Below, piece after piece: positions 44,998 through 53,370 of a stretch of DNA of 64,000 bases. Position 1 is the first letter of the stretch, and each line of letters opens with the position of its first letter. The notes beneath the pieces were generated by a model. The model searched no databases. It saw only the letters and a list, made by a program, of their open reading frames with translations, and was not told the DNA's origin. Where the stretch lies: the NCBI GenBank assembly GCA_002428985.1, contig DIYL01000021.1, positions 80,029-144,028 on the forward strand. Direction: 5' to 3'. The translations under genes and the position numbers were made by a program. The DNA comes from Anaerolineales bacterium UBA6055 (GTDB taxonomy: Bacteria > Chloroflexota > Anaerolineae > Aggregatilineales > Phototrophicaceae).

Positions 44998-45792
44998 TTA
45001 CGCCATTTCACCTAATTTAAAGTAATGGAGACTCTCGCGCATATCTGCGACCGTATCCATTTCTAATACCATCACAGGATTAGCAGGTAACTGTCGGAGC
45101 TTGGGCATTAAACTCTCATAATTGAGCACCCCATGTTCCCAGTCAAAGCCATGATGCTCATCCATGATGCCGTTGTTGTTATTCATGTGCAGTTCGGTGA
45201 TATATTCGTTCATGCTTTCAAGCCAATAATTGAAGCGGAAATTGCGATCCGAGAAGAGATGCGCATGTCCAACATCGAGACAGGCTTTGAGGTAGGGATG
45301 TTGCAATTCTTTTAGCAAATTGCCGATAATCGTTGGATCATATTCCCACATGTTTTCAATTGCGACAACTATATCATGTTCTTGAGCATAATCACCGAGC
45401 GGTCCCCAGAAATCAACATTACGCTGATGCCATCCCGTGCGGTAGAACTCATTATGAAGCAGACCAATATAATTAGCGTGGAAGACAACTTGTGTTGCCC
45501 CAAGGCGTGCAGCGATGCGAATCGCATGTGAATATCGCTGGTAGGTGACCATATTGACGCGTTCATCAGGACTACCCGAAACCATATCCATAAATGGACC
45601 ATGCATTGTAATTTGTCCCGAAATATCAGCCAGCGCGACCTTATATTCATCCATAACATCACGCCAATCGCTATCGAGAATACCAGGAAATGCGAATGCC
45701 ATAACTTCAATACCAAGGTTATATTCACCTGCTAATTCCACACACTCCCGAAAGTTATTCAAGCCAGCACTCAATGATACACGGTCAGTCAT
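44998..45792 (-). CDS. Sugar phosphate isomerase/epimerase-like TIM-barrel protein
   Basis: Member of the xylose isomerase-like TIM-barrel (AP_endonuc_2) superfamily, 264 residues. The barrel begins at VSLSAGLNNFRECVELAG and shows metal-site strands such as TQVVFHANYIG, IVVAIENMWEYD (Glu ligand), YLKACLDVGHAHLF (Asp and His) and the closing NPVMVLEMDTV (Glu). These proteins isomerise or epimerise keto-sugars, or act as hydroxypyruvate-isomerase-like enzymes; the substrate cannot be assigned. The SD AAGGA is 7 bases upstream. A cluster of palindromes in the upstream region (45841-45886) suggests regulation. Confidence 0.82.
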   Translation of the reverse strand: MTDRVSLSAGLNNFRECVELAGEYNLGIEVMAFAFPGILDSDWRDVMDEYKVALADISGQITMHGPFMDMVSGSPDERVNMVTYQRYSHAIRIAARLGATQVVFHANYIGLLHNEFYRTGWHQRNVDFWGPLGDYAQEHDIVVAIENMWEYDPTIIGNLLKELQHPYLKACLDVGHAHLFSDRNFRFNYWLESMNEYITELHMNNNNGIMDEHHGFDWEHGVLNYESLMPKLRQLPANPVMVLEMDTVADMRESLHYFKLGEMA

Positions 45793-45840
45793 ACAATAGT
45801 CCTTGGAACAGTCTGATTTACTCTAATTATCAGTGTACAC

Positions 45841-45886
45841 CAGTTAGATAACTGTTACAGTTAGAATGCTGTTTTCAAACAGTTAA
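45841..45886. promoter_or_regulatory. Operator-like CAGTTA palindrome cluster
   Basis: Contains CAGTTA-GA-TAACTG (45841-45854, perfect), a further CAGTTA at 45858-45863, and CTGTTT-TC-AAACAG (45869-45882, perfect) followed by TTAA. CAGTTAGA recurs 17 bases apart, consistent with successive faces of the helix. It lies 49-94 bases upstream of the isomerase-like gene (minus strand), a normal place for a transcription factor site. Confidence 0.5.
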
Positions 45887-46060
45887 AAGACAAGCGGAAA
45901 GACAGGTTAGGGAAGAGGAAACTTGTAAAAATCAATACTATTGCAACAAGCATTACGTAGTATTACCCGCTAAAATCGTAATGTTCAAGATGTTTGCCAA
46001 ACCCGAAACTTGTAAAAAATCACAATAAGGTTAATGAAGCGTTTGACTAACGCAGTGGGA

Positions 46061-46975
46061 CTATCGTACCAGCCCAACTCGTCGCATATCAGACAAGATA
46101 AGTCGTTCCCATGGTTCATCTGTTTGGAGCATGAAGTAATGTGCGCCACGCCGACGGCAGTCGCTCTGGATTTCATCACGCCATGCCGATAAGCGTTGGC
46201 TGTAAATTGCGCGCATATTGGCGTCAATCGTGACTTCCTGTGCCTGTCCAGTTTCGACATCTATTAAACGCAAATCGCCAGCTAATGGTGGTGTGACTTC
46301 TTCTGGTGCTAACACATGGACTAAAACAACCTCGTGTCCGCGTCCTAACAAGGCATTTAACCCTTCTAGATAACCTGTTGGCGAGAACATATCACTAATC
46401 ACGATAGTAAGTCCGGGGCGTGTTGTCCTGAGGGCGAAGTCTTTTAGCATGATGTTCAAATCAGTGATACCATCAGCCGATAAATTTTGAGCATAGCGCA
46501 ACATTGCTACAGCTTGCCCACGGCCACGCACAGGCCCGAATAACGCCATCCCATTATCATTTAACCCTGTCATCATCAGTCGATCATTACTCGTCAACGA
46601 TACATAACCAAGTCCAGCAAAAATTCGCTTCGCAAATAAGATTTTTTTATGGTCAATCTCGCCTTCTTCAGGGAAGTTCATACTGGCAGACGCATCTAAA
46701 ATGATATTAACCGACAAATCTTCTTCATCTTCCAGTAACTTGATGTATGGTTTTTCCAGACGAGCGTAGATATTCCAATCCATCTGACGCAAATCATCGC
46801 CGGGCACATAATTTCGATAGTCGGCAAATTCGATACTTGTCCCACGATTAATCGAGCGACGGTCACCTTTCATCGCACCAACCCGCACTTTATTAGCAAC
46901 CAGCATCAGCGGATCGAGGCGACGGCGAATCGGTTCGGGTAGAAGGATCGGATTGTTTTTGTTGTCTTCGGACAT
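46061..46975 (-). CDS. DUF58-family protein
   Basis: Protein of 304 residues of the DUF58 group, which has a von Willebrand factor A-like domain and usually works with a MoxR ATPase. Family marks: RVGAMKGDRRSINRGTSIEFADYR split across the first 60 residues; YVPGDDLRQMDWNIYARLEKPYIK; and the VWA-like motif NIILDASASMN near the middle. The MIDAS-like D-x-S-x-S is intact. No MoxR gene is adjacent. Proposed roles are chaperone-type metal insertion or complex assembly. The start at 46975 has AAGAGG 9 bases upstream; the longer frame to 47041 is unlikely. A TAXI-type receptor precedes it on the same strand. Confidence 0.87.
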   Translation of the reverse strand: MSEDNKNNPILLPEPIRRRLDPLMLVANKVRVGAMKGDRRSINRGTSIEFADYRNYVPGDDLRQMDWNIYARLEKPYIKLLEDEEDLSVNIILDASASMNFPEEGEIDHKKILFAKRIFAGLGYVSLTSNDRLMMTGLNDNGMALFGPVRGRGQAVAMLRYAQNLSADGITDLNIMLKDFALRTTRPGLTIVISDMFSPTGYLEGLNALLGRGHEVVLVHVLAPEEVTPPLAGDLRLIDVETGQAQEVTIDANMRAIYSQRLSAWRDEIQSDCRRRGAHYFMLQTDEPWERLILSDMRRVGLVR

Positions 46976-47108
46976 GAATTTGTGCCTCTTATCGTCTGGC
47001 ATAATGTGTAGAGATGACCAATCAAAAAGCGAGCATATCACTATACTCGCTTCTTGTTTATACCGTATTCAGTTCCTACTTGGCAACCGCTGATATGCAG
47101 TCCAATAA

Positions 47109-48419
47109 TTAGGTATGAGCGCGGACGGTACGGCTATTTTCTTTTTCGACAAGTTCTTCACGTCGTTCAAATAGATGGCTCTTTACCAATTCGACATGTT
47201 CGCGCAAGTTATAGAAACGTGACATATAGCTTTCTGGCAGTTTGGTTTTCTCACGCAATTGCAGTTCGATCTCGTTAATCCGTTTCAGTTCCCGTTCAAT
47301 ATCTTCTATTGTCATAACAGGTACTGCGCGGTCGATCTCGCTGATAATATTATACCAACGGGTGATACGACGATTCATACTGATGCGATAGAGTGGGAAT
47401 AGGCTCTTACCAATTGGGTAAACCAATGTGAGCAATGGCAGTAGGATCACGACTAGGCGATCAAAGATAGCAGCAATCATGAATGGGAAGTTGTTTTCAA
47501 AGAAGCTCGCGCCTTCTTTAAAGTAACGACGGGATTCATCATGCAATGGGGCTGTAATATACGCTCCAGATGGGAATTCGCCTGCTGCTTCGAAGACGCC
47601 GGGGCCATTATGGACACGGTCTGCTGTGAAGATCAACAAACGTGCCAGATTCGGATTAATATCGTTATGGACAACAAGGTTCGCAGTAACAGCTAATAAT
47701 GTTTTACTGCGTGATGGCACATTATTAATCAAGTCGAGCGCACCTTCGGCAAGCTGGATGCTGTTGAAGTAAGTGAAGCGACTACGATACGCATCGGCAC
47801 GAACAAAGTCAAAAATTTCAACGTCCATATCTTTGGCTAAGGTTTGTACAGCCTCTGATGCCGGGGATACAACCATAAAGACCGCGTCTAATTCATTATC
47901 GACTAGCATATCTGCCATTGTGCCAATATCATCTTTGACGAATGTTGCATTAGTGTCATCGATACCATTCACCTCGAGCAATTTTAAGGCAACAGGTTGT
48001 GTACCACTACCATCAGCACCAACACCAATCCGCATATCTTCCAATTCATTAATTTGCGTGAGTTCTAGGTCTTTACGGAAAAATAACCAGACAGGTTCAT
48101 AATAGAGGCTACCAAGAGAGCTGAGTTCTTCTTCTTCTTTGATATCGAGGATACCACCTTGAACAATCGCAATATCAACTTCACCACTACGGAGGCGTTC
48201 TACATTTTCCACTGAACCAGCGCTATGCAAAACTTCTAGACTCAACCCCTCTTCATCAATAATTTCTTGATATTCAAGACCAAAACCATAATATGATCCG
48301 GCTTGGCTACCTGTTGAAATCGTAAATGTACCTGGTGGTAGCGGGTTTATAAGTGGCACCAAAAATGCCAACGAAATAATTGCAGCTATAACACCTATAA
48401 TGATATTGCGCGTATTCAT
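47109..48419 (-). CDS. TAXI-type solute receptor with C-terminal membrane anchor
   Basis: Substrate-binding protein of the TRAP-associated TAXI family, 436 residues. An N-terminal signal or anchor (IIIGVIAAIISLAFLVPLI) precedes the binding domain (about 30-310): FTISTGSQAGSYYGFG, SAGSVENVERLRSGEVD, MRIGVGADGSGTQPVALKLL. Unlike ordinary TAXI proteins it goes on with a membrane helix (about 325-355, DRLVVILLPLLTLVYPIG) and a charged cytoplasmic coiled-coil tail. No TRAP permease (dctM/DctQ-type) gene is adjacent, so it may signal or partner with a distant permease. The start at 48419 has AGAGG; the longer frame to 48548 overlaps the acetyltransferase gene and is very basic. Confidence 0.82.
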   Translation of the reverse strand: MNTRNIIIGVIAAIISLAFLVPLINPLPPGTFTISTGSQAGSYYGFGLEYQEIIDEEGLSLEVLHSAGSVENVERLRSGEVDIAIVQGGILDIKEEEELSSLGSLYYEPVWLFFRKDLELTQINELEDMRIGVGADGSGTQPVALKLLEVNGIDDTNATFVKDDIGTMADMLVDNELDAVFMVVSPASEAVQTLAKDMDVEIFDFVRADAYRSRFTYFNSIQLAEGALDLINNVPSRSKTLLAVTANLVVHNDINPNLARLLIFTADRVHNGPGVFEAAGEFPSGAYITAPLHDESRRYFKEGASFFENNFPFMIAAIFDRLVVILLPLLTLVYPIGKSLFPLYRISMNRRITRWYNIISEIDRAVPVMTIEDIERELKRINEIELQLREKTKLPESYMSRFYNLREHVELVKSHLFERREELVEKENSRTVRAHT

Positions 48420-48447
48420 ATGATTCCTCTTATTAACTATCAGATAT

Positions 48448-49062
48448 TCATTCTTCTTGATTCTTTGATGTCTCATCTTTTGAATTATCACTGCCTTCGT
48501 CATTGACTGATGATGTGTCTGATTCGATCTCATCATCATCTTTATCACGATCGTCCGATGTCGATGGTATATTTGAATCTGTTATATCCTCATCATTTTC
48601 ATCGTTGTCGTCTTCTTCGAACTCAAATTCTAGTAATGCGATGTTTCGGTTGCGAACCAGTTTGTCTTGCTCTTCAAACTTTAGTTTCTCAAATAAGTCT
48701 CTCGCAGCAGTGTTATCAGTATCGTATCGCGCTATGACCATCTCACTCTTTTCAAATTCATATATCATGTCAATGAGTTGATCTGCTACGGCATACCCCA
48801 GTCCCTGACGTTGATAATCACGATCAATCGTCAAACGTTCGATAATCCACTGTGCCGGATTATCTGCTTGAATCAACATTACATAACCGATAGTCTTGCT
48901 GTCTGACTCAACCGCAAACGTTGTAACAGCCGGATGAGATGATTGCATATAACTTAAGACCAATAATGTTGTGTATTTGCGTTGTTCTGGTTTGACCCGA
49001 ACCTGACGTAATGGCAACCAGTCCCGCATTTTTTTAAGCTCTTTGAGTGTAATATCTGACAT
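48448..49062 (-). CDS. GNAT acetyltransferase with acidic tail
   Basis: N-acetyltransferase of the GNAT fold (204 residues). The acetyl-CoA-binding motif A is RDYQRQGLGYAVADQL (about 90-105), with strand ERLTID before it and YDTDNTAARDLFEKLKF (motif B) after it. The last 55-60 residues are almost all Asp, Glu, Ser, Asn and Lys, a disordered acidic tail that is unusual for the family. The substrate is unknown. The start is ATG at 49062; a TTG five codons upstream is less likely. It lies 28 bases from the TAXI gene start, so the two are probably co-transcribed. Confidence 0.85.
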   Translation of the reverse strand: MSDITLKELKKMRDWLPLRQVRVKPEQRKYTTLLVLSYMQSSHPAVTTFAVESDSKTIGYVMLIQADNPAQWIIERLTIDRDYQRQGLGYAVADQLIDMIYEFEKSEMVIARYDTDNTAARDLFEKLKFEEQDKLVRNRNIALLEFEFEEDDNDENDEDITDSNIPSTSDDRDKDDDEIESDTSSVNDEGSDNSKDETSKNQEE

Positions 49063-49245
49063 TTTTTCACCAACCAATGTAATGTCTGATCTACTCGTTT
49101 ATAACCAAATTATAACGGTAGATTAACGTTAAAGAATTAAGAAATTCATCAATTGACAAGTTTAAACAGATGTTCATGTCAATTTCACATAATCTACAAA
49201 AATGTCGGGAAGAGGACAAGATGGAACGTTAATCGGTTAAATCTG

Positions 49246-49261
49246 GTCTATCATGATAGAC
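49246..49261. promoter_or_regulatory. 16-base perfect palindrome upstream of LysM-glycosidase gene
   Basis: GTCTATCATGATAGAC is a perfect palindrome with no spacer, 100 bases before the ATG of the exported LysM protein. The length and place suit a dimeric repressor or activator site. No -10/-35 pair could be assigned with confidence, so its effect is open. Confidence 0.45.
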
Positions 49262-49361
49262 TTTGCGCAAAATCAGAGCGCGTTTTAAGGAGTCATGTTA
49301 GAATCATACTGTAATGAAACTAATAATTTGTCGATGATCAGTAACAACGTAAGGAGTAATT

Positions 49362-50852
49362 ATGCGCCGTTTAATCGTGTTATTGAGCGCAAGCATTATC
49401 CTATTTGCAGTTGGGATTATGACTGTCAGCGCACAAACCACGCACACAGTACAAGCGGGTGAAAACCTATATCGTATTTCATTACGGTATGGAGTGTCTA
49501 TGAATGCCATTGCATCAGCTAATGGTCTTAGTAACATTAATTTGATTTTTACAGGTCAACAATTGACGATCCCCGGTGCAGATGGTGGTGATACATCCGG
49601 TGACGATACGAGTGGCGACACTGGTAGCGATGCAGGCGGTGATACAGGTAGTGACGCTGGTAGCGATACCCCTGTAGCAACTGGTGGTACCTATACCGTA
49701 GCACGTGGCGATACCTTGGCTAGGATCGCAAGCCGTTTTGGCACAACGTTTACTGTCTTGGCACAATTGAATAATATTGCAAATCCAAATCTTATTTTTG
49801 TTGGTCAAGTTTTGAATCTGCCAGGTGGTACAACCGGTGGGGATACAGCCGGTGGCGACACCTCTGGTGGAGATACAGTCGATAGTGGTCCAGTCGCACC
49901 ACCACCAAACACAGCTCCAACATCTGGTTTCGAACTTGGTGGACAAGCAATTAGCTTCTCCTTCCCAGACCAAATGCGCGGCGCAGGAATGACATGGGTC
50001 AAACGTCAAATCAAATGGAATGGTAGCGATCCAGCTAGCAACTACCAGAACGTAATTGACAGCGCGAAAGCTCAAGGATTTAAGGTTTTACTTAGCGTTA
50101 TCGGCGAACCTAGCCAGATTACAGCAAACCCAACCCAATACTATCAAAATTATGCAAACTTCGTCGGTGGTCTAGCTGCAGGCGGTGCTGATGCGATCGA
50201 AGTCTGGAATGAAACCAACATCGAACGGGAATGGCCACTGGGTCTAATCAGTGGTGCAAATTATACCCAGATGTTGAGTGCAGCTTATCAGTCAATCAAA
50301 GCACAAAATTCTTCAACAATCGTTATTAGTGGTGCACCCGCTCCAACAGGATTCTTCCAAGGATGTTCGACCAACGGTGGTGATGATGATTGTTATATCC
50401 GCCAGATGGCAAATGCAGGTGCAGCACAATTTATGGATTGTGTTGGTGTTCACTACAATTCAGGTACTGTACCACCAACCGCAACCAGTGGCGCACCAGT
50501 TGGTAGCCCGGGTCACTATTCATGGTACTACCCATCCATGATTAACCTCTATGCAAGTGTCTTCCCCGGTAAGCCATTATGCTTAACCGAGATTGGATAC
50601 TTAACAGGCGAAGGTATCGGCGAACTCCCCGGTGGCTTTAGCTGGGCATCTGGTGTCACACTTGCTAACCAAGCAGAATGGCTAGCAGGCGCAGTATCAC
50701 AAGCGCGTTCATCTGGTCGTGTTCGTTTGTTCATCGTCTGGAATGTTGATGCAACCAACTTCGGTGATGATCCACAAGCAGGTTACGCAATCGTTCGTCC
50801 TGATGGCACATGCCCTGCATGTAATGCATTACGCGCAGCAATGGGACTCTAG
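49362..50852 (+). CDS. Exported LysM x2 glycoside-hydrolase-like protein
   Basis: Secreted protein of 496 residues. The signal peptide (about 1-25, cleavage in VSA-QTT) is followed by LysM 1 (about 26-70, HTVQAGENLYRISLRYG), a repetitive Asp/Gly/Ser/Thr linker, LysM 2 (about 108-155, TYTVARGDTLARIASRFG) and a second Gly/Thr/Asp linker. The C-terminal TIM-barrel of a glycoside-hydrolase type (about 190-496) has a probable acid/base Glu in VWNETNIE and a nucleophile Glu in CLTEIGYL. The LysM units should hold it on peptidoglycan or chitin-like glycans. It resembles GH39/GH5-like cellulase-type barrels; the exact family and substrate are unresolved. A terminator follows. Confidence 0.85.
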   Translation: MRRLIVLLSASIILFAVGIMTVSAQTTHTVQAGENLYRISLRYGVSMNAIASANGLSNINLIFTGQQLTIPGADGGDTSGDDTSGDTGSDAGGDTGSDAGSDTPVATGGTYTVARGDTLARIASRFGTTFTVLAQLNNIANPNLIFVGQVLNLPGGTTGGDTAGGDTSGGDTVDSGPVAPPPNTAPTSGFELGGQAISFSFPDQMRGAGMTWVKRQIKWNGSDPASNYQNVIDSAKAQGFKVLLSVIGEPSQITANPTQYYQNYANFVGGLAAGGADAIEVWNETNIEREWPLGLISGANYTQMLSAAYQSIKAQNSSTIVISGAPAPTGFFQGCSTNGGDDDCYIRQMANAGAAQFMDCVGVHYNSGTVPPTATSGAPVGSPGHYSWYYPSMINLYASVFPGKPLCLTEIGYLTGEGIGELPGGFSWASGVTLANQAEWLAGAVSQARSSGRVRLFIVWNVDATNFGDDPQAGYAIVRPDGTCPACNALRAAMGL

Positions 50853-50872
50853 TCAACAATTGATTTTCATCT

Positions 50873-50902
50873 ATAAGGGAGAGTGGAGACATTCTCCCTT
50901 AT
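50873..50902. terminator. Terminator hairpin between LysM gene and glycosyltransferase gene
   Basis: ATAAGGGAGA and TCTCCCTTAT form a 10-bp stem with a 10-base loop between the two convergent genes. There is no long T-run on either side, but the stem is stable and well placed. Confidence 0.65.
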
Positions 50903-50917
50903 GGGATTACTAGACCA

Positions 50918-51994
50918 CTATATCATCCCCAATAACCGTTCAGCGGCGACTTTCGCCCCATCAGTCGGGATACTCGTCCAGTTAAAATCTTGATTGACCA
51001 ATTCATCTAAATAGGCAACCCATGCCCCAGTTTGAAAGGCAGATTTTTTGATATAACGGCAATTGGCATATTGCTGTAATGCCTGTTGAAGCAATGTATT
51101 TTCGCTATATCCATCACGCAAAGTGTATAGCATCGGTGTTTGGTGTGCAATCACTTCAGCAACAGTTGACCATCCCGCTTTACCGACCAACACATCTGCC
51201 GATGCAATCAGATTTTGATAATCAGGCGTATCGACTGGAATCATGCGACAATAGTCTAAATCGCTGACATGTTCCCACATATCGGGCATCACCCAGAATG
51301 TCCATCCGGTGATTTTGCGTAGAGCCGACACATCATTATCGCCCCATGTCATCCCACCCATTGATAATAAACAAACTTTATGATCGGCTGGCACTTCAAA
51401 TTCTGCACGCACCACATCGGTGGTTTTTGTCGGCTGATTAATCACCAGCGGGATCTCTTCTATCGTGTTGAACATATCAAATTCATGCGCAAACGGCATT
51501 TGTAAGGCGAGCGTCGCTTTGTTATACGTTGCCCGTAACGCATCGACAATATCAGCGTGGTGATCGTATTCAGGGAGGTACTGTCCATAAATCCAATCCC
51601 ATGTGAAATGGGTACAAGCAACCGATGGAATCCCCGCAGCATCTGCAATTTCAAATGCAATCGGTGGCATATCGCTCACGATGAGGTCAACTTCTTGCGC
51701 TTGAGTAAATGCGACTTCTTGCGCGACTAGCTCGGGCTGATTTTTTAGGAATTCCCGATACCACTGAAACGTCGCTTCGACATCTACCGTGAGTGAGTCC
51801 GGTTGAATTAAGCCGATGTCATAACGTTGGTTATGATAGACAACATTGGGAAAGTCGAAAAATTTCTGCGGAGTGGGTGTTTTAACATGAATCGTCGCGC
51901 CTGCATCAGATAAGCGGCGGATAATGGCTTGTTGGCGGGCGGCATGACCGAAGCCGTGACCACTGATATAAAATGTGAAGGTTTTTGTTGGCAT
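50918..51994 (-). CDS. GT-B glycosyltransferase (GT1/GT28-like)
   Basis: Glycosyltransferase-like protein of 358 residues. The N-terminal Rossmann domain starts with TFTFYISGHGFGHAARQ (Gly-rich acceptor loop). The C-terminal domain shows CLLSMGGMTWG, then VLVGKAGWSTVAEVIAHQTPMLYTLRDG, the nucleotide-sugar motif of MGT/MurG-like enzymes. Substrates cannot be assigned. The ATG at 51994 is preferred because the family begins here; an upstream ATG at 52033 also has a GGAG and stays possible. It lies 66 bases from the zinc-ribbon gene on the same strand. Confidence 0.82.
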   Translation of the reverse strand: MPTKTFTFYISGHGFGHAARQQAIIRRLSDAGATIHVKTPTPQKFFDFPNVVYHNQRYDIGLIQPDSLTVDVEATFQWYREFLKNQPELVAQEVAFTQAQEVDLIVSDMPPIAFEIADAAGIPSVACTHFTWDWIYGQYLPEYDHHADIVDALRATYNKATLALQMPFAHEFDMFNTIEEIPLVINQPTKTTDVVRAEFEVPADHKVCLLSMGGMTWGDNDVSALRKITGWTFWVMPDMWEHVSDLDYCRMIPVDTPDYQNLIASADVLVGKAGWSTVAEVIAHQTPMLYTLRDGYSENTLLQQALQQYANCRYIKKSAFQTGAWVAYLDELVNQDFNWTSIPTDGAKVAAERLLGMI

Positions 51995-52060
51995 AGTGTC
52001 TCTTGGGAGTGTGCCGTGGACACGATTATTCATGAATAACCAGTCTCCGACGACGCGTGA

Positions 52061-52273
52061 TTATGAAAGTTTCCTGCGCAAGTCGTCAACTGCACCTTTG
52101 GAGCGTTTACGCAGTTTGGCACGGAATAAGGCGGCTTCGATTGCATTGTATTTGTTCTTCACGATTTCGACAATTTCTTCGGTACAGTCTTTGCAGAACA
52201 TGCTCTCGCTACTATCAAACTCGGATAGTGGCAGTTCTGACTCACAACGCATACAAGGCTTGAGTTCTGTCAA
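52061..52273 (-). CDS. Small zinc-ribbon protein
   Basis: A 70-residue protein with two Cys pairs, CMRC near residue 7 and CKDC near 27, forming a zinc ribbon, followed by a basic helical tail (FRAKLRKRSKGAVDDLRRKL). Such small proteins may bind nucleic acid or another protein. No ATG is available; a TTG at 52271-52273 has AAAGGA about 10 bases upstream. It is the upstream neighbour of the glycosyltransferase gene and probably shares a transcript with it. No named family. Confidence 0.6.
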   Translation of the reverse strand: MTELKPCMRCESELPLSEFDSSESMFCKDCTEEIVEIVKNKYNAIEAALFRAKLRKRSKGAVDDLRRKLS

Positions 52274-52379
52274 TGTATCCAGTTCCTTTCTGCTAAGAGA
52301 ATTATTTTACGCCATTACTGCTGAGATGGGAATAACAGCCTACCCAGCTTTCGTCAGAATTATGTTAAAGTGCGTAAAT

Positions 52380-53252
52380 CTAACTATCGAGGTGCTTGGA
52401 TAATAAGCGATGGACTTTATTGACACGTACCTCATATATAGCAAGCAAGGCGCGTGTATCGGGTAAGAGTGTCATCGTATATAAGAGGTGGTCAGCCCCG
52501 ATGTAATGATTGCTGTGTTTTTCGGCTTCTTCTACCGCGAGGAAAATAAGTTGTTCGATACTGAGTTTTAGTTGTGGTGAGGGGTTTTTGAGGTCGCGTT
52601 TCAATTCCATCAAATTCAGATTACTCTGTTCTAGGACACTGGCTGTCACACCCCGTCTTTCCTGTGATAATGCAAGCAATAAATGCCCTAACCCAACATT
52701 CGGGTGTTCATGATTGAGGGCGATTTGTTCAGCAGCATATAACGTGCGCCGTCCAATTTCACTCAAGCGGGCGTTACGGCGGGCAAGCGCCAACGTAAAT
52801 TCAGTCGAACCATCACTAATCGCTAACCGGACGTGTCGGCGGACTTGTTCGGGGGTGATGTCGACTAATTTGAGCAAGCGCACTGCATTCCCGACATTCG
52901 TACGGGTGATCCCCAACAAGAGATGTTCCGTTCCGATATAGTGATTGCCGAGCCAATCTGATTCATCTTCCGCAAGCAGCAATGCCTGTTCATATGATTC
53001 GTGTTCGGCGATGTCGAGCATGTCTTTACGCTCATCAGATGACGGCATCAGGCGTTTGAGATAGACAGTCGCCAAACGTTCATTGAGGTTGAGCGACGCC
53101 AAGACATTTGCACCGATACTGCCTTCTGACAAAATGACACCGACCAGCAAATGGGCTGTATCGATATGAGGATGGGCGTAACGTAGGGCTAACTCTCCAG
53201 CATGAGAGAGGGCACGTTTGGCATGATGACTGTAACGGTGCAGATTTGGCAT
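52380..53252 (-). CDS. Stand-alone tandem Clp-N domain protein
   Basis: Protein of 290 residues made of two Clp amino-terminal (Clp-N) double domains: about 5-145 (HAKRALSHAGELALRYAHPHIDTAHLLVGV, split in sequence; then AEHESYEQALLLAEDESDW and GTEHLLLGI) and about 155-290 (RTLYAAEQIALNHEHPNVG with HLLLALS, then VEEAEKHSNHYIGADHLL). Four half-repeats are visible. There is no AAA+ ATPase module, so it cannot unfold proteins itself. By analogy it may act as an adaptor or substrate binder for ClpC/ClpP. The start is ATG at 53252, with a weak SD. Confidence 0.85.
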   Translation of the reverse strand: MPNLHRYSHHAKRALSHAGELALRYAHPHIDTAHLLVGVILSEGSIGANVLASLNLNERLATVYLKRLMPSSDERKDMLDIAEHESYEQALLLAEDESDWLGNHYIGTEHLLLGITRTNVGNAVRLLKLVDITPEQVRRHVRLAISDGSTEFTLALARRNARLSEIGRRTLYAAEQIALNHEHPNVGLGHLLLALSQERRGVTASVLEQSNLNLMELKRDLKNPSPQLKLSIEQLIFLAVEEAEKHSNHYIGADHLLYTMTLLPDTRALLAIYEVRVNKVHRLLSKHLDS

Positions 53253-53370
53253 ATGACCCGTACTATCCAAAACGAATAAGTTGCCTTAATTATAATGCGC
53301 TCAATCAACCCCATGCAAGCACATAGTAGTGCGAATTGTGAGTTGCTCACTCTCCTGTTAAAATAATTCT

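Noticed and set aside
48420..48548. Longer N-terminus of the TAXI protein
   Set aside because: It would overlap the acetyltransferase gene and add a Met/His/Lys-rich stretch before the signal anchor; the internal ATG at 48419 has a good SD.
49600..49890. Repetitive Gly/Asp/Thr-coding DNA that could be mistaken for a tandem-repeat array
   Set aside because: It encodes the flexible linkers of the LysM protein; units are irregular and there are no spacer-repeat units of a CRISPR array.
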